From JAODBJ01 sp963782465 (GTDB taxonomy: Bacteria > Actinomycetota > Acidimicrobiia > IMCC26256 > PALSA-610), in NCBI GenBank assembly GCA_963782465.1, contig CAWAJR010000006.1:744001-808000 (forward strand): 64,000 nucleotides of DNA. The letters run 5' to 3'. Below, in pieces: positions 46,640 through 57,170 of the stretch (its first letter is position 1; the number at the start of each line of letters is the position of its first letter). A model generated the notes under the pieces. It saw only the letters and a program-made list of their open reading frames with translations. It was not told where the DNA came from and searched no databases. A program made the translations under genes and the position numbers.

Positions 46640-49465
46640 ATGCCCGCCGCCGCCCCGTTCCCCGGCCCTGCCGTCCTCGGGCGCAGCGTCGTCGTGTTGC
46701 CGGGCCAGTACATCGAAGGTTTCGACGCCGCGCCGCGGGTCCGGGTCGACGAGGCGTCGCTGCGCGCGCCGGCGAAGGTCGTCGCGAACCTCCAGCGCGC
46801 GTGGATCGACCGCACACCCGTGCTGGTCGAACTCGCGGTCGACGCCGGTGCGCTCCAGGTGCCCGAGACGTGCACCGACGCGCCGTGGTCGCTCGACGTG
46901 TCGTTCGCCTTCGAACGCGAACGGCTCGCCTTCCTCGTGTGGGCCAACACCTACGACGCACGCGCGGGCGAGCCCGTCTGGTGGTGGGCGACCAAGGCGG
47001 CACGCCTCGGCGCGACGCCGACCCCGCACGGCCCGGCCGACATCACCCTGGCCGACGGGACGCACGCCTGGGTCGACGGTGGGCCGCGGGGCCCGCTGGC
47101 GATCGACGCGCCCATGGAGATCGCGGTTGTGCATCGCGAGTCGGTCGACGCGGGGCTCCTCACCCGCGCCGCCGACGCGCCACCCCTCGCGAACCTCGCA
47201 CCCGACCAGCTCGAGGCCGTGTGCCACCGCGCGGGACCGGCGCGGGTTATCGCCCCGGCCGGGTCGGGCAAGACCCGCGTGCTCACCGAGCGCGCCCGCC
47301 ATCTGATCGTCGATCGGAAGATCGAACCGCAACTTGTGACCGCCGTCGCCTACAACGCCAAAGCCGCCGAGGAGATGCGTACGCGCTGCGGCTTCGACGC
47401 TCGCGTCGGCCCGCAAGTGCGCACGTTCCACGCGCTCGGCTACGCGCTGCTCAGGGAGTTCGGCGGCGCGCCGCGGCTGCTCGACGAGCGCGAGGCACGC
47501 GACCGCGTCGGTGCGCTCGTCGACGTTCGCTACGCAACGAACACCGATCCGATCGCGCCGTACCTCGAAGCGCTCGGCCTCGTGCGCCTCGCGCTGCACG
47601 ACCCGAAAGAAGTGGAGGCCGAACGCGACGACATTCCCGGTTTCGCGAGCATGTTCGAGGCGTACCGCGACGGCCTCCACGACGACAACGCGATCGACTT
47701 CGACGAGCAGATCTACGGCGCGATCGAACTGCTGCTCCGCGACCCGGACGCGCGCCGCGTCGCGCAACGGCGATGCCGCCATCTCCTCGTCGACGAGTTC
47801 CAAGACCTCACACCGGCATTCCTCCTGTTCGCCCGCCTCCTCGCCGCACCCGCGTACCAGGTGTTCGGTGTCGGCGACGACGACCAGACCATCTACGGGT
47901 ACGCGGGCGCCGACCCTCGGTTCCTCGTCGACTTCGCGCAGCTCTTCCCCGGCGCGACCCAGCATGCACTCGAGGTGAACTACCGCTGCCCGATCGACGT
48001 CGTCACGGCAACGACGGCTTTGCTGCGCCACAACCGGAAACGGGTCGCGAAGCAGGTACGACCCGGCCCCGACGCACACCCGGCGGGCCTCGCGTTGCGC
48101 CGGGAACCGCCCGACCGGGTCGCGCCGGCCGTGGTCGAACAGGTGCGCGCGTGGATCGACGCCGGCACCCCCACGGCGGAGATCGCGGTGCTCGCGCGGG
48201 TCAACGCCTGGCTGCTCGCGCCGCAGGTGCTGCTCGCCGAAGCGGGCATCGCCGTCGACGGCAGCCTCGACACGAAGGTGCTCCAACGAACCGGGCTGCG
48301 CTCCGCACTCGCCTATCTGCGCCTGGCGTTCGGGAACGGCCGGTACCACGGCACCGATGTGGCCGAGGTTGCGAACCGCCCGTCGCGCCGCATCACCTCC
48401 CGCGCCCGCGATGTGTTGCGCCGGCGCCGCCAGTGGTCGCGCGCCGATCTCGCCAACTACGGCACCGGTCGCGAGGTCGGCCGCGACGCCGAGCGGGTCG
48501 CCGAACTCGGCGATGCGCTCGTTGCCCTCGAGGCAATGGCGAAGCACACGACGACGGCCGAGATCCTCGCGCACGTGCGCGACCGCATCGGCCTCGGCGC
48601 GGCGATGCAGACCCTCGACGGGTCCAGCACCGACGTCAACGGGAGCCACGCCGACGATCTCGGTGCCCTCATCCAGGTCGCGTCCGTACACGACGACCCG
48701 TTCAGCTTCGAAGCGTGGCTGCGGGATGCGCTGTCGAAACCGCGTTCCGCCGACGGCGTGCAACTCGCGAGCGTCCACCGGGTGAAGGGGCTCGAATTCG
48801 ACCGGGTGATCGCGTTGGGCGTCCATCGGCCGCACGACCTCGCCCTCGACGTCGAGGAGGAACGGCGCATCGCGCACGTCGCCATCACCCGCGCCCGGAT
48901 CGACGCGCACGTCATCGCGAGCGTCGCCGACACGGCGCCGTTCCTCGACGAGATGGCCGGCCGCGAACCGGCGGTGCCGGTTCGCGTCGCGCGACGCACC
49001 GTCGAGCCCGCGCCCGAGGCCCCGGCCCGCGAACGCGAACGCGACGTCCGCGTCCTCGAACCCGCCATCGGCGAAACGCTCACCTTGGAGGGCGGCGACA
49101 TGGGCGAGGTCATCGAGATCGAAGCCGACGCGGCCAAGGTCGCGTTCGCCGGCGGCGGTTTCACGCGCGCGCGTTGGGGCACCGGCGTTCGCACCGACGA
49201 AGGTCGCGCGGTGCTCGAACCACCCGGCTACAACGCGATCGTCGCCGCGCTCACGTCGTGGCGGGCCGAACGCGCCGCGGGCGACGGGGTACCGGCCTAC
49301 GTGGTGATGCACAACGCGACCCGCGACGGCATCGCGCGGGCACGGCCGGTATCGATGGTGCAGTTGTCGCGTTGCGCGGGGATCGGGCCGACCAAACTCG
49401 AGCGCTACGGCGACGACATCCTCGTCGCGGTCGAGCGGGCCCTCGGAGGCTCAGTCGACGAGTGA
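46640..49465 (+). CDS. UvrD/PcrA-like superfamily 1 helicase with N-terminal extension and C-terminal HRDC
   Basis: 941-residue helicase. About 200 residues of beta-rich, unrecognised sequence precede the helicase core. Core motifs are Walker A APAGSGKT (Lys about 211), AYNAKAAEEM (motif Ia), LLVDEFQDLTP (motif II), GVGDDDQTIYGYAGA (motif III), NYRCP (motif IV) and SVHRVKGLEFDRVI (motif V), HVAITRARIDAHV (motif VI). A C-terminal HRDC-like region ends SRCAGIGPTKLERYGDDIL. It probably unwinds DNA 3'-5' in repair. The 3' end overlaps the convergent hydrolase gene by 15 bases. ATG 46640. Confidence 0.87.
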   Translation: MPAAAPFPGPAVLGRSVVVLPGQYIEGFDAAPRVRVDEASLRAPAKVVANLQRAWIDRTPVLVELAVDAGALQVPETCTDAPWSLDVSFAFERERLAFLVWANTYDARAGEPVWWWATKAARLGATPTPHGPADITLADGTHAWVDGGPRGPLAIDAPMEIAVVHRESVDAGLLTRAADAPPLANLAPDQLEAVCHRAGPARVIAPAGSGKTRVLTERARHLIVDRKIEPQLVTAVAYNAKAAEEMRTRCGFDARVGPQVRTFHALGYALLREFGGAPRLLDEREARDRVGALVDVRYATNTDPIAPYLEALGLVRLALHDPKEVEAERDDIPGFASMFEAYRDGLHDDNAIDFDEQIYGAIELLLRDPDARRVAQRRCRHLLVDEFQDLTPAFLLFARLLAAPAYQVFGVGDDDQTIYGYAGADPRFLVDFAQLFPGATQHALEVNYRCPIDVVTATTALLRHNRKRVAKQVRPGPDAHPAGLALRREPPDRVAPAVVEQVRAWIDAGTPTAEIAVLARVNAWLLAPQVLLAEAGIAVDGSLDTKVLQRTGLRSALAYLRLAFGNGRYHGTDVAEVANRPSRRITSRARDVLRRRRQWSRADLANYGTGREVGRDAERVAELGDALVALEAMAKHTTTAEILAHVRDRIGLGAAMQTLDGSSTDVNGSHADDLGALIQVASVHDDPFSFEAWLRDALSKPRSADGVQLASVHRVKGLEFDRVIALGVHRPHDLALDVEEERRIAHVAITRARIDAHVIASVADTAPFLDEMAGREPAVPVRVARRTVEPAPEAPARERERDVRVLEPAIGETLTLEGGDMGEVIEIEADAAKVAFAGGGFTRARWGTGVRTDEGRAVLEPPGYNAIVAALTSWRAERAAGDGVPAYVVMHNATRDGIARARPVSMVQLSRCAGIGPTKLERYGDDILVAVERALGGSVDE

Positions 49466-50386
49466 GCCGAGCACTTCGTCGATGTGCCCGAACAACCCGA
49501 AATGACCGGCTCCCGGCCACAGCACGAGCTCGGCGCCGGGAACCCTTCCCGCGAGCGCTTCGGCGTGCGCGAGCGGCACGATCGCGTCGGCGTCACCCTG
49601 GAACACCGTTGTCGGCACCGCGATGTCTTCCACCCGGAAACCCCACGGCTCCGCGATCGTTGCGTAGTCGTCGACGACACCTCGTGCGCCCCGCGGGAAG
49701 GCGTCGGTGAACATCCGCACCGCGGCCTCACGATTCTGCGCCGACGCGAACACGTCGCGGTCGGCGGCACCCAATTCGCGCTCGATGCTCAACGACGGGA
49801 TCTGCGGCACGCGCCGCGCGACCTCGGCGACGACCCGCATCATCCCGGCGGCGAGCAACGGGCTGTAGCGGGCCGCCTGCATGAAGAACCAGTCCATGAA
49901 GTCGGATTCGCTCGACTTCGCCCACACACCGACCTGGCCCGCCCCTGCAGCCACCGCCGCCGCGCGTACCCGGCCGGGCAACCCGAACGCGGCGGCGCAG
50001 GCGAACGGACCGCCACCGGAATAGCCGAGCACCGCGAATTCGTCGAGCGTGAGCGCATCGCCGAAGGCCGCGAGTTCCGACGCGTACGCCCGCACCGGCC
50101 GCCGCTTCATCGGGTCGGAGAAACCGACACCCGGACGGTCTGGGGCAAGGAGCCGGACGCGGTGGCGGACCGCCGATTCATGCGCGAACAGGAACCCGGC
50201 GCCGCAGCCCGGGGTTCCGTGCATCGCGATCACCGGCGACCCTACGGGGTCGCCGAACTCGTAGTAACCGATATCTCGCCCGCCATCCACCCGAACGACG
50301 CGCGGTTCGATCGGGGGCGCGACTGCGGGCGTGACGACCGGCTCCCCGCCGTCCCGCTGCTCCACCCCTGCGCAGACCGATGCCAT
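49451..50386 (-). CDS. Alpha/beta hydrolase
   Basis: 311-residue hydrolase. AMHGTPGCGAGF (oxyanion region), LLAPDRPGVGFSD, nucleophile elbow LGYSGGGPFA (Ser about 123), acid in FQGDADAIVP and catalytic His in GAGHFGLFG. A helical cap lies between (DFMDWFFMQAARYSPLLAAG). The first 30 residues are polar and poorly conserved; ATG 50386 is the likely start. It converges with and overlaps the helicase gene. It is divergent from the AddB-like gene; the 228 bases between show no gene. Confidence 0.82.
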   Translation of the reverse strand: MASVCAGVEQRDGGEPVVTPAVAPPIEPRVVRVDGGRDIGYYEFGDPVGSPVIAMHGTPGCGAGFLFAHESAVRHRVRLLAPDRPGVGFSDPMKRRPVRAYASELAAFGDALTLDEFAVLGYSGGGPFACAAAFGLPGRVRAAAVAAGAGQVGVWAKSSESDFMDWFFMQAARYSPLLAAGMMRVVAEVARRVPQIPSLSIERELGAADRDVFASAQNREAAVRMFTDAFPRGARGVVDDYATIAEPWGFRVEDIAVPTTVFQGDADAIVPLAHAEALAGRVPGAELVLWPGAGHFGLFGHIDEVLGSLVD

Positions 50387-50614
50387 CTGTTCCGTCCTCC
50401 CCAACCCCGCGGCCCGACATGGATTCGCCGCGGGCGCCGGCACGGATCACGCGACGTTCGGCGCGAACCGCCGAGCCTCCCCGCCGTGCAACGCCGTACC
50501 CCCCGAAACCTTCCCGGTCGCGCCTCCCGGTCCCCGTCCCCGGTGCCGAACGCCGCTCCCGGCTCCAACCTCGGGAACCATTGTCTCACCCTCTCCGTAA
50601 GCTCCGCGCCGGAT

Positions 50615-53600
50615 ATGGGAACCCGACTCGTCACGACTCCTTACGGTCGTCCCGCGGCGGTCGCGCTACGCGATGCGGTCGCCGGGCACAAGCGCCACGA
50701 CCCGCTCCGGCCGGTCAGCGTGCTCGTACCGACGAACTACGTCGGGGTCGCGGCGCGCCGGATGCTCGCCGACGGGACGCTCGGTCCGATCACGACCCGC
50801 GGGACGGGCGTCGTCGGGATCACGTTCCTCACCCTCTACCGCCTCGCCGAGCTCCTGGGCGCGCCGCTCCTGGCCGGCAGCGGCCGCCGGCCGGTCTCCA
50901 CCCCCGTGCTCGGTGCTGCCGTACGCGCCGCGCTGGTCGACGCGCCGGGCCTCTTCCGCGACGTTGCCGAGCACCCGACCACCGAGCAGTCGTTGGTCGC
51001 CGCGCACCGGGCGCTGTCGAACTGTTCGGCCGCCGAGCTCGACCGGGTCGGGCGGGCCAGCCCGCGCGCCGCCGATGTCGTTCGCGTCCACCGGGCCGTT
51101 CGGCGATCACTCGCGAAGGCCTGGTTCGACGAACGCGACCTGATGGACGCCGCCGTCGAGGCCCTCGCGGCGGGCTCGCCCGTCCTGCCCGACGTCGGCG
51201 GCCTGGTCTGCTACCTCCCGCAGGAGGTGCACGAACCGGCCGCGAGGATGTTGCGCGCTGTCGCCGACCACACCGACGTCGTGGTCATCGCGGGGCGCAC
51301 TGGCGCCGAACGGGCCGACGGGCTCGTCGACCGTTCGCTGCAACGCCTCGGCCTGCCGGCCGCACCGGCCGCGCCCGACGTCGTCCCCGCGCACGCGACG
51401 CGGGTCCTGTCGGCTTCCGACGCCGACGACGAAGTGCGCGCGGTCGTGCGTGGTGTCATCGACGCGCTGCGCGACGGCGTTCCGCTCGAACGCATGGCGA
51501 TCCTCTTCGGGTCACGCGACCCGTACGCACGGCTCGTCGCCGAGCAACTCGACGCGGCCGGCGTCGCCCACAACGGCGCCGCGGTGTCACGTCTCGCCGA
51601 GACGGTGCTCGGCCGGAGCCTGCTCGCGCTGCTGGCACTCCCCGATCGACATTTCCGCCGCCAAGACGTGATCGGCCTGTTCGCGTCGGGCGTGACCGCG
51701 CACAAGCGCCGCCCGGTACCGGCCGCTGCCTACGCGCGTATTTCCCGGCGGGCCGGCGTGGTCGCGGGGGTCGAGCAATGGTCGGAGCGCCTCCGCCGGT
51801 TCGCCGCCGATCAGGACGCCGAAGCGGCGGCCGAATCGGAGCAGACCGACCACGAACCACACCCGCAGCGATTCGAGCGCGACGCGAAGTTCGCCCGGGG
51901 TCTCCTCGCACTCGTCTCCGACCTCGCCCGCGACCTCGACGAGGCCCACTGCGGGTCCCGCTGGAGCGACAAGGTGCGTTGGGCGCACCGTCTCGTGCGC
52001 GACTACCTCGCCGACGACGCGCGACGCGTCGCCCACGAGTGGCCCGAACGCGAGCAGCGCGCCGCCGATCAGGTCGAGGCCGCGCTCGATCGTCTGGCCG
52101 GCCTCGACGAGGTCGAGGCGGCGCCGAGCCTCGCGGTGTTCCGCCGCACCCTCGAGCTCGAGCTCGACGCGGCGGCCGAACGGTCGGGCCGGCTCGGCGA
52201 CGGCATCGTGGTCGGGCACGTGTCGCGCGGCCTGGGCCTCGATCTCGACCGCGTCTTCGTGCTCGGCATGGCCGAAGGGATGTTCCCGTCGCGCGTCCAC
52301 GAAGACTCGCTGCTCCCCGACGCGGAGCGGCGCGTCGCCGGCGACGCGCTCCCCCTCCGGGCCCAGCGAACCGACGACGACCACCGCATGCTGCTCGCGG
52401 CGCTCGCCGGTACGAATGGCGAACGTGTCCTTACCTACCCGCGAGGCGACCTGCGCCGAAGTACACAGCACATGCCGTCGCGGTTCCTGCGCGACACGGT
52501 CGAAGCCTTGTGCGGCCGACGACCGTCGGCCGAAGACCTCGAACGCCTCGACGCGCCCTGGCTCACGCACGTCCCGTCGTTCGCGGCCGGCGTCGCGCGC
52601 ACCACGTTCCCGGCGACCGCGCAGGAGTACCGTTTGCGCGAACTTCTTGATCATGCCGATACCGGCGCGGCGGTGGCGTCGCATTCCCTCCGGCACCGCG
52701 ACCCGGTGTTCGGCCGCGGGCTCGATTGCTCGCTCGCCCGTTCGAGCGACCAGTTCACCCGCTTCGACGGCAACCTCGGCCACCTGACGATCCCCGGCCC
52801 GGCCGAACCGGCATCGGTCGTGTCGCCGACGCGTCTCGAAGCATGGGCGCAATGCCCGCACACCTACCTGATGCAGTCGCTGCTTCGGGTCGAGATCCCG
52901 GAGCGGCCGGAGGAGATCTACGAGATCTCACCGCTCGACAAGGGCTCGCTCATGCACGCCGTCCTCGACCAGTTCCTCTCGGAGGTGCTCGACCGGCCGG
53001 GCGGGCCGCCCGCGGCCGACGAAGCCTGGTCCGCCGCCGACCGCGAAAGGCTCGCGGCGATCGGCGAGGCGCACTGCGCCGACTACGCCGCGCGCGGCCT
53101 CACCGGCCGGCCGGTGTTCTGGGACCGTGATCGCCGCCGGATCCTCGCCGACCTCGACCGCTTCCTCACCGAAGACGCCGACGTGCGCCGGCGGGAACGG
53201 CTCGTGCCGATCGCCAGCGAGTTCGCGTTCGGGATGCGCGGCAACGACGAACCGATCGTCGTGCCACTCCCCGACGGGCGATCGCTGCGCTTCCGCGGCG
53301 CCGCCGACCGAGTCGACCGAGCCGGCGACGGCGCCCTCGTCGTCGTCGATTACAAGACCGGCAGCCGGCGCTCCTACGAAGGGATCACCGAAGACGATCC
53401 CGACCTCGGTGGGCCCGCCTGCAACTGCCCGTCTACGCGCACGCCGTGCGCGACCGTTTCGGCGACCACAGAACACCGGTCGAAGCGGCGTACTGGTTCG
53501 TCACCGCCAAGCAGGACTTCGCCCGGATCGCGCTGCCGCTCACCCGCGCCGTCGGCGATCGCATCGACACCGTGCTGGGCACGATCGTCGACGGCATCGC

Positions 53601-53790
53601 TTCGGGCGTGTTCCCGTGCCGCGTCGAACCGCCGACCACCAGCCCGTTCCACCCCCGCGACTACATCGACCCCGACGGCCGCGGCACCCGCGAGCGTTAC
53701 CGCGAGTGGAAGCGCAAGCGCGGCGCGCCCCAACTGGCGAGCTACGTCGCGCTCGCGGAACCCCCGTCGAGGGGCGGCGACGATGAGTGA
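50615..53790 (+). CDS. AddB-like helicase/PD-(D/E)XK nuclease (frameshift near 53413)
   Basis: About 1058 codons. The N-terminal part is an inactivated-type UvrD-like helicase domain (VSVLVPTNYVGVAARRML, VDAPGLFRDVAEHPT, FVLGMAEGMFPSRVHEDSL). The C-terminal nuclease has SPTRLEAWAQCPHTYLMQ, GSLMHAVLDQFL, RFRGAADRVDRA and VVVDYKTGS, so the PD-(D/E)XK catalytic Asp and Lys are kept. The frame breaks at about 53413: GGTGGGCCCGCCTG with one more G reads ...GGARLQLPVYAHAV into the downstream frame. Span 3176 bases, one short of whole codons. The usual C-terminal iron-sulphur cysteines are not found (see findings). Its stop overlaps the AddA-like start by 8 bases. Confidence 0.82.
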
Positions 53791-56700
53791 ACAGCCCGCC
53801 CTGTTCGAAGACGGCGACGCCGTCGCGCGCGACGCGATCAGAGCCCGGCTCGGCGACACCCTCTTCGTGGAAGCGGGCGCGGGATCGGGGAAGACCACAT
53901 CGCTGGTCGACCGGGTATACGCACTCGTTCGCAGCGGCATCCCGATGCGCCAGATCGCCGCGATCACGTTCACCGAGAAGGCTGCCGCCGAACTGCGTGA
54001 CAAGGTGCGGCAACGGTTGGAGAGGGCGGTCGCCACCGACATCACCGCCGCGCCGACCGCGCGCGAGGCCCTCGACGAACTCGACGGCGCGGCGATCTCG
54101 ACGCTGCACGCGTTCGCGCAACGGCTCCTCTCGGAGAACCCGATCGAGGCCGGCCTCCCGCCCGGCGTCGAGGTCGCCGACGAGATCGCGTCGCAAGTCG
54201 GTTTCGAGGAACGGTGGACGCGCTGCTTCGACCAGGTCCTCGACGACCAGTCACTCGCGCGTTCGCTGCTGTTGCTCGACACCGCAGGGGTGTCGCACGG
54301 GCGGCTCCGCGACGTGGCGCGCGTGTGCAACGACAACTGGGACCTCGTCGCCGAGCGCATGGACGAAGACGTCGACGACCCGCCCGCGGTCGACGTGTCG
54401 GGCTTCCTCGACGAACTCGACACCCTCTGCGCCCTGCGCGACGAATGCCGCGACCCCGACGACCGGATGGTCGGCCACCTGGGCGAGGTCGCCGGGTACG
54501 CGGCACGCCTTCGGATGGCCACCGACGAATTCGACCGGTTCGGCCTCCTGAACGCGTCGAAACCGTCGTTCCGCACCAACCTGGGCCGCCGCGAGAACTG
54601 GCAGGGAACCGCCTGCGACGTCGCCGAGATCCGCGACCGGCTGAAGGCGGCCGGCGCCCGGCGCGACGAGCAACGACGCATGATCTGCGAACTGGCCGCG
54701 AAGCAACTCGCGGTCGCGATCGGCCGGTTCACCGTTTCCGAAGCGGAGGTCCGCCGCAAGAGCGGCCGGCTCGAATTCCACGACCTTCTCGTGCTCGCTC
54801 GCCGGCTGCTGCGCGACCCCGACCGCGGCTGGGAGGTTCGTCGCCGGCTACGCGAGCGGTACACCCGGCTCCTCCTCGACGAATTCCAGGACACCGACCC
54901 GATCCAGTGCGATCTCGCGGTTCTGCTCGCGTCGGCCGATCCCGCGGCATCGGCGAAACCGTGGGACGAAGTGCCGGTCGAGCCGGGTCGCCTGTTCGTG
55001 GTGGGCGACCCCAAGCAGTCGATCTACCGCTTTCGCCGGGCCGACGTGCACGTGTTCCTCACCGCGCGCAGCGCCCTCGGCGCGACGCCGCTGCACCTCA
55101 CACGTAACTTCCGCACGACGCCACCGATCATCGACTTCGTCAACCACGTGTTCCGCGAACTGATCCGGTACGACCCGGAATCGCAACCCGAGTACGTCGC
55201 GCTCGAAGCCGCACGGGGCGCGGCGCCCGCGGCGGCCGGCCCGGCCGTCACCCTGCTCGGAACGCAACCCGCGCCGAGCGGCACGAAGGCCGACGCGTTA
55301 CGCACGCTCGAAGCCACCGATGTCGCCGCGACCGTGCGGCGGGCGATCACCGAGGGCTGGCTCGTCCGCCGGCGCAATCACGACGGCGACTGCTGGGAGC
55401 CGTGCACGCTCGGCGACATCTGCGTGCTCCTCCCGGCTCGGACGTCGCTCGGCCACCTGGAGGAGGCGCTCGACGCGGCCGGCGTCCCGTACCGGGCCGA
55501 GACGTCGTCGCTCGTCTACAGCACCCCGGAGATCCGCGACCTGCTCGCGGTCCTCGCCGCGATCGAAGACCCGACCGACGAACTCGCATTGGTCACCGCG
55601 TTGCGCACACCGCTGCTCGGCTGCGGCGACGACGACCTCTACACCTTCAAGGTCGAGCACCGCGGGCGTTTCGACCATCAACGCGATCTTCCCGACACGC
55701 TGCCGGCCACCCATCCCGTCGCCGAAGCGATCGCCGCCCTGCGGTCGTGGCACGACGCGCGGGCGTGGCTCGCCCCGAGCGCGCTGATCGACCGGATCGT
55801 GCGCGAGCGGCGCCTGCTCGAGCTCGGCTTCGCGAAGGGCCGCCCGCGCGACCTGTGGCGTCGTTGCCGCTTCGTCGTCGACCAGGCCCGGGCGTTCACC
55901 GAAACCGAAGGCGGCGGTCTGCGTGAGTTCCTCGCCTGGGCCGACCTGCAAAGCGCCGAAGGCGCACGCGTCGTCGAGACCGTCCTGCCCGAAACCGACG
56001 ACGACGCGGTACGCATCCTCACGATCCACGGCGCGAAGGGATTGGAGTTCCCGATCACGATCGTGTCCGGCATGACGACGAAGGCCCGCAGTCCCCAGAA
56101 CGGCGTGCGGCTGTTGTTCCCCCACGACCGTCCGAACGAATGGGGGCTGAAGATCACGAAGCTGGTCATGACCGAAGCGTTCGAGCGTTACCTGCCGATC
56201 GACGAGCAGATGGACTTCCACGAGAAGCTGCGGCTGCTGTACGTCGCCGCGACCCGGGCGCAGGACCACCTGGTCGTTTCCGTGTACCGCGAGGACCGGC
56301 GCGGGGCAACTGACCACACGAAATGGACGCACGCCGAACTGCTGTGGGACGCAGCTGAGAATGCGCCGGGCTGGCAGCCGGGCGAACCGAGCCTTCCTCC
56401 GGGGGCACACGCGTTCACACCCGCGGCCGCTCGTGCCCCGTTGCCGGGATACGAGGGATGGCTCGACGAGCGTGGCCGCGCGCTGCAGCGCGGGAGCCGG
56501 CCGCGTGCCCGTGCCGCGACGACGATCGCGAAGGAGGCTTCGGCACGCGACCCCGGGCTGGCCAAAGACGCTCGCGATCTGGAACTCCCGCCGTGGAACA
56601 AAGGCCGGTACGGCACCGCGATCGGGCGGGCCGTGCACGCCGTGTTGCAGACCATCGACCTCGCGACCGGCGCCGGCCTCGCCGACACCGCCCGGGCACA

Positions 56701-57124
56701 GGCGGCAGCCGAAGGTGTGATCGGCCGCGAAGCCGACATCATGGCGCTCGCCCGATCGGCACTCGACAGCACGACCGTCCGCACCGCCGTCACCTGTCCA
56801 CACTGGCGGGAGACCTACGTCGCCACGCCCGTCGGCGGCCACATTCTCGAGGGGTACGTCGACCTCATCTACCGCGACGCCACCGGCCTCGTCGTCGTCG
56901 ACTACAAGACCGATGCGCTGGCCGACGACGACGACCTCGACCGGGCGCTCGCTCGTTACCGGTTGCAGGGTGCGTCGTACGCGCTCGCGGTCGCCGAGGC
57001 GACCGGCGAGCCGGTGGTGCGCTGCGTGTTCGTGTTCCTCGGCGAAGGCGGAGCACGCGAACGCGATGTCGCCGACCTTCCGGCAGCGGTCGAAGAGGTG
57101 CGACGGTTCGTCGCCACCGGATGA
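53783..57124 (+). CDS. AddA-like ATP-dependent helicase/nuclease
   Basis: 1113-residue subunit pairing with the AddB-like product to process double-strand breaks for RecA. Walker A GAGSGKTT (Lys about 37), TFTEKAAAELR (Ia), LLLDEFQDTDPIQ (II), VVGDPKQSIYRFRRAD (III), TRNFRT (IV), ILTIHGAKGLEFP (V), LLYVAATRAQDHLVVS (VI). The C-terminal RecB-like nuclease has GRAVHAVLQ, EGYVDLIYR and VVDYKTDAL (Asp about 1040, Lys about 1042). Start ATG overlaps the upstream gene, so the two are coupled. It is intact and full length. Confidence 0.9.
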   Translation: MSEQPALFEDGDAVARDAIRARLGDTLFVEAGAGSGKTTSLVDRVYALVRSGIPMRQIAAITFTEKAAAELRDKVRQRLERAVATDITAAPTAREALDELDGAAISTLHAFAQRLLSENPIEAGLPPGVEVADEIASQVGFEERWTRCFDQVLDDQSLARSLLLLDTAGVSHGRLRDVARVCNDNWDLVAERMDEDVDDPPAVDVSGFLDELDTLCALRDECRDPDDRMVGHLGEVAGYAARLRMATDEFDRFGLLNASKPSFRTNLGRRENWQGTACDVAEIRDRLKAAGARRDEQRRMICELAAKQLAVAIGRFTVSEAEVRRKSGRLEFHDLLVLARRLLRDPDRGWEVRRRLRERYTRLLLDEFQDTDPIQCDLAVLLASADPAASAKPWDEVPVEPGRLFVVGDPKQSIYRFRRADVHVFLTARSALGATPLHLTRNFRTTPPIIDFVNHVFRELIRYDPESQPEYVALEAARGAAPAAAGPAVTLLGTQPAPSGTKADALRTLEATDVAATVRRAITEGWLVRRRNHDGDCWEPCTLGDICVLLPARTSLGHLEEALDAAGVPYRAETSSLVYSTPEIRDLLAVLAAIEDPTDELALVTALRTPLLGCGDDDLYTFKVEHRGRFDHQRDLPDTLPATHPVAEAIAALRSWHDARAWLAPSALIDRIVRERRLLELGFAKGRPRDLWRRCRFVVDQARAFTETEGGGLREFLAWADLQSAEGARVVETVLPETDDDAVRILTIHGAKGLEFPITIVSGMTTKARSPQNGVRLLFPHDRPNEWGLKITKLVMTEAFERYLPIDEQMDFHEKLRLLYVAATRAQDHLVVSVYREDRRGATDHTKWTHAELLWDAAENAPGWQPGEPSLPPGAHAFTPAAARAPLPGYEGWLDERGRALQRGSRPRARAATTIAKEASARDPGLAKDARDLELPPWNKGRYGTAIGRAVHAVLQTIDLATGAGLADTARAQAAAEGVIGREADIMALARSALDSTTVRTAVTCPHWRETYVATPVGGHILEGYVDLIYRDATGLVVVDYKTDALADDDDLDRALARYRLQGASYALAVAEATGEPVVRCVFVFLGEGGARERDVADLPAAVEEVRRFVATG

Positions 57125-57170
57125 GGTCGTGGCACACTGCCGGTGCGGCCCGGATCATGGAGGTTGACCG

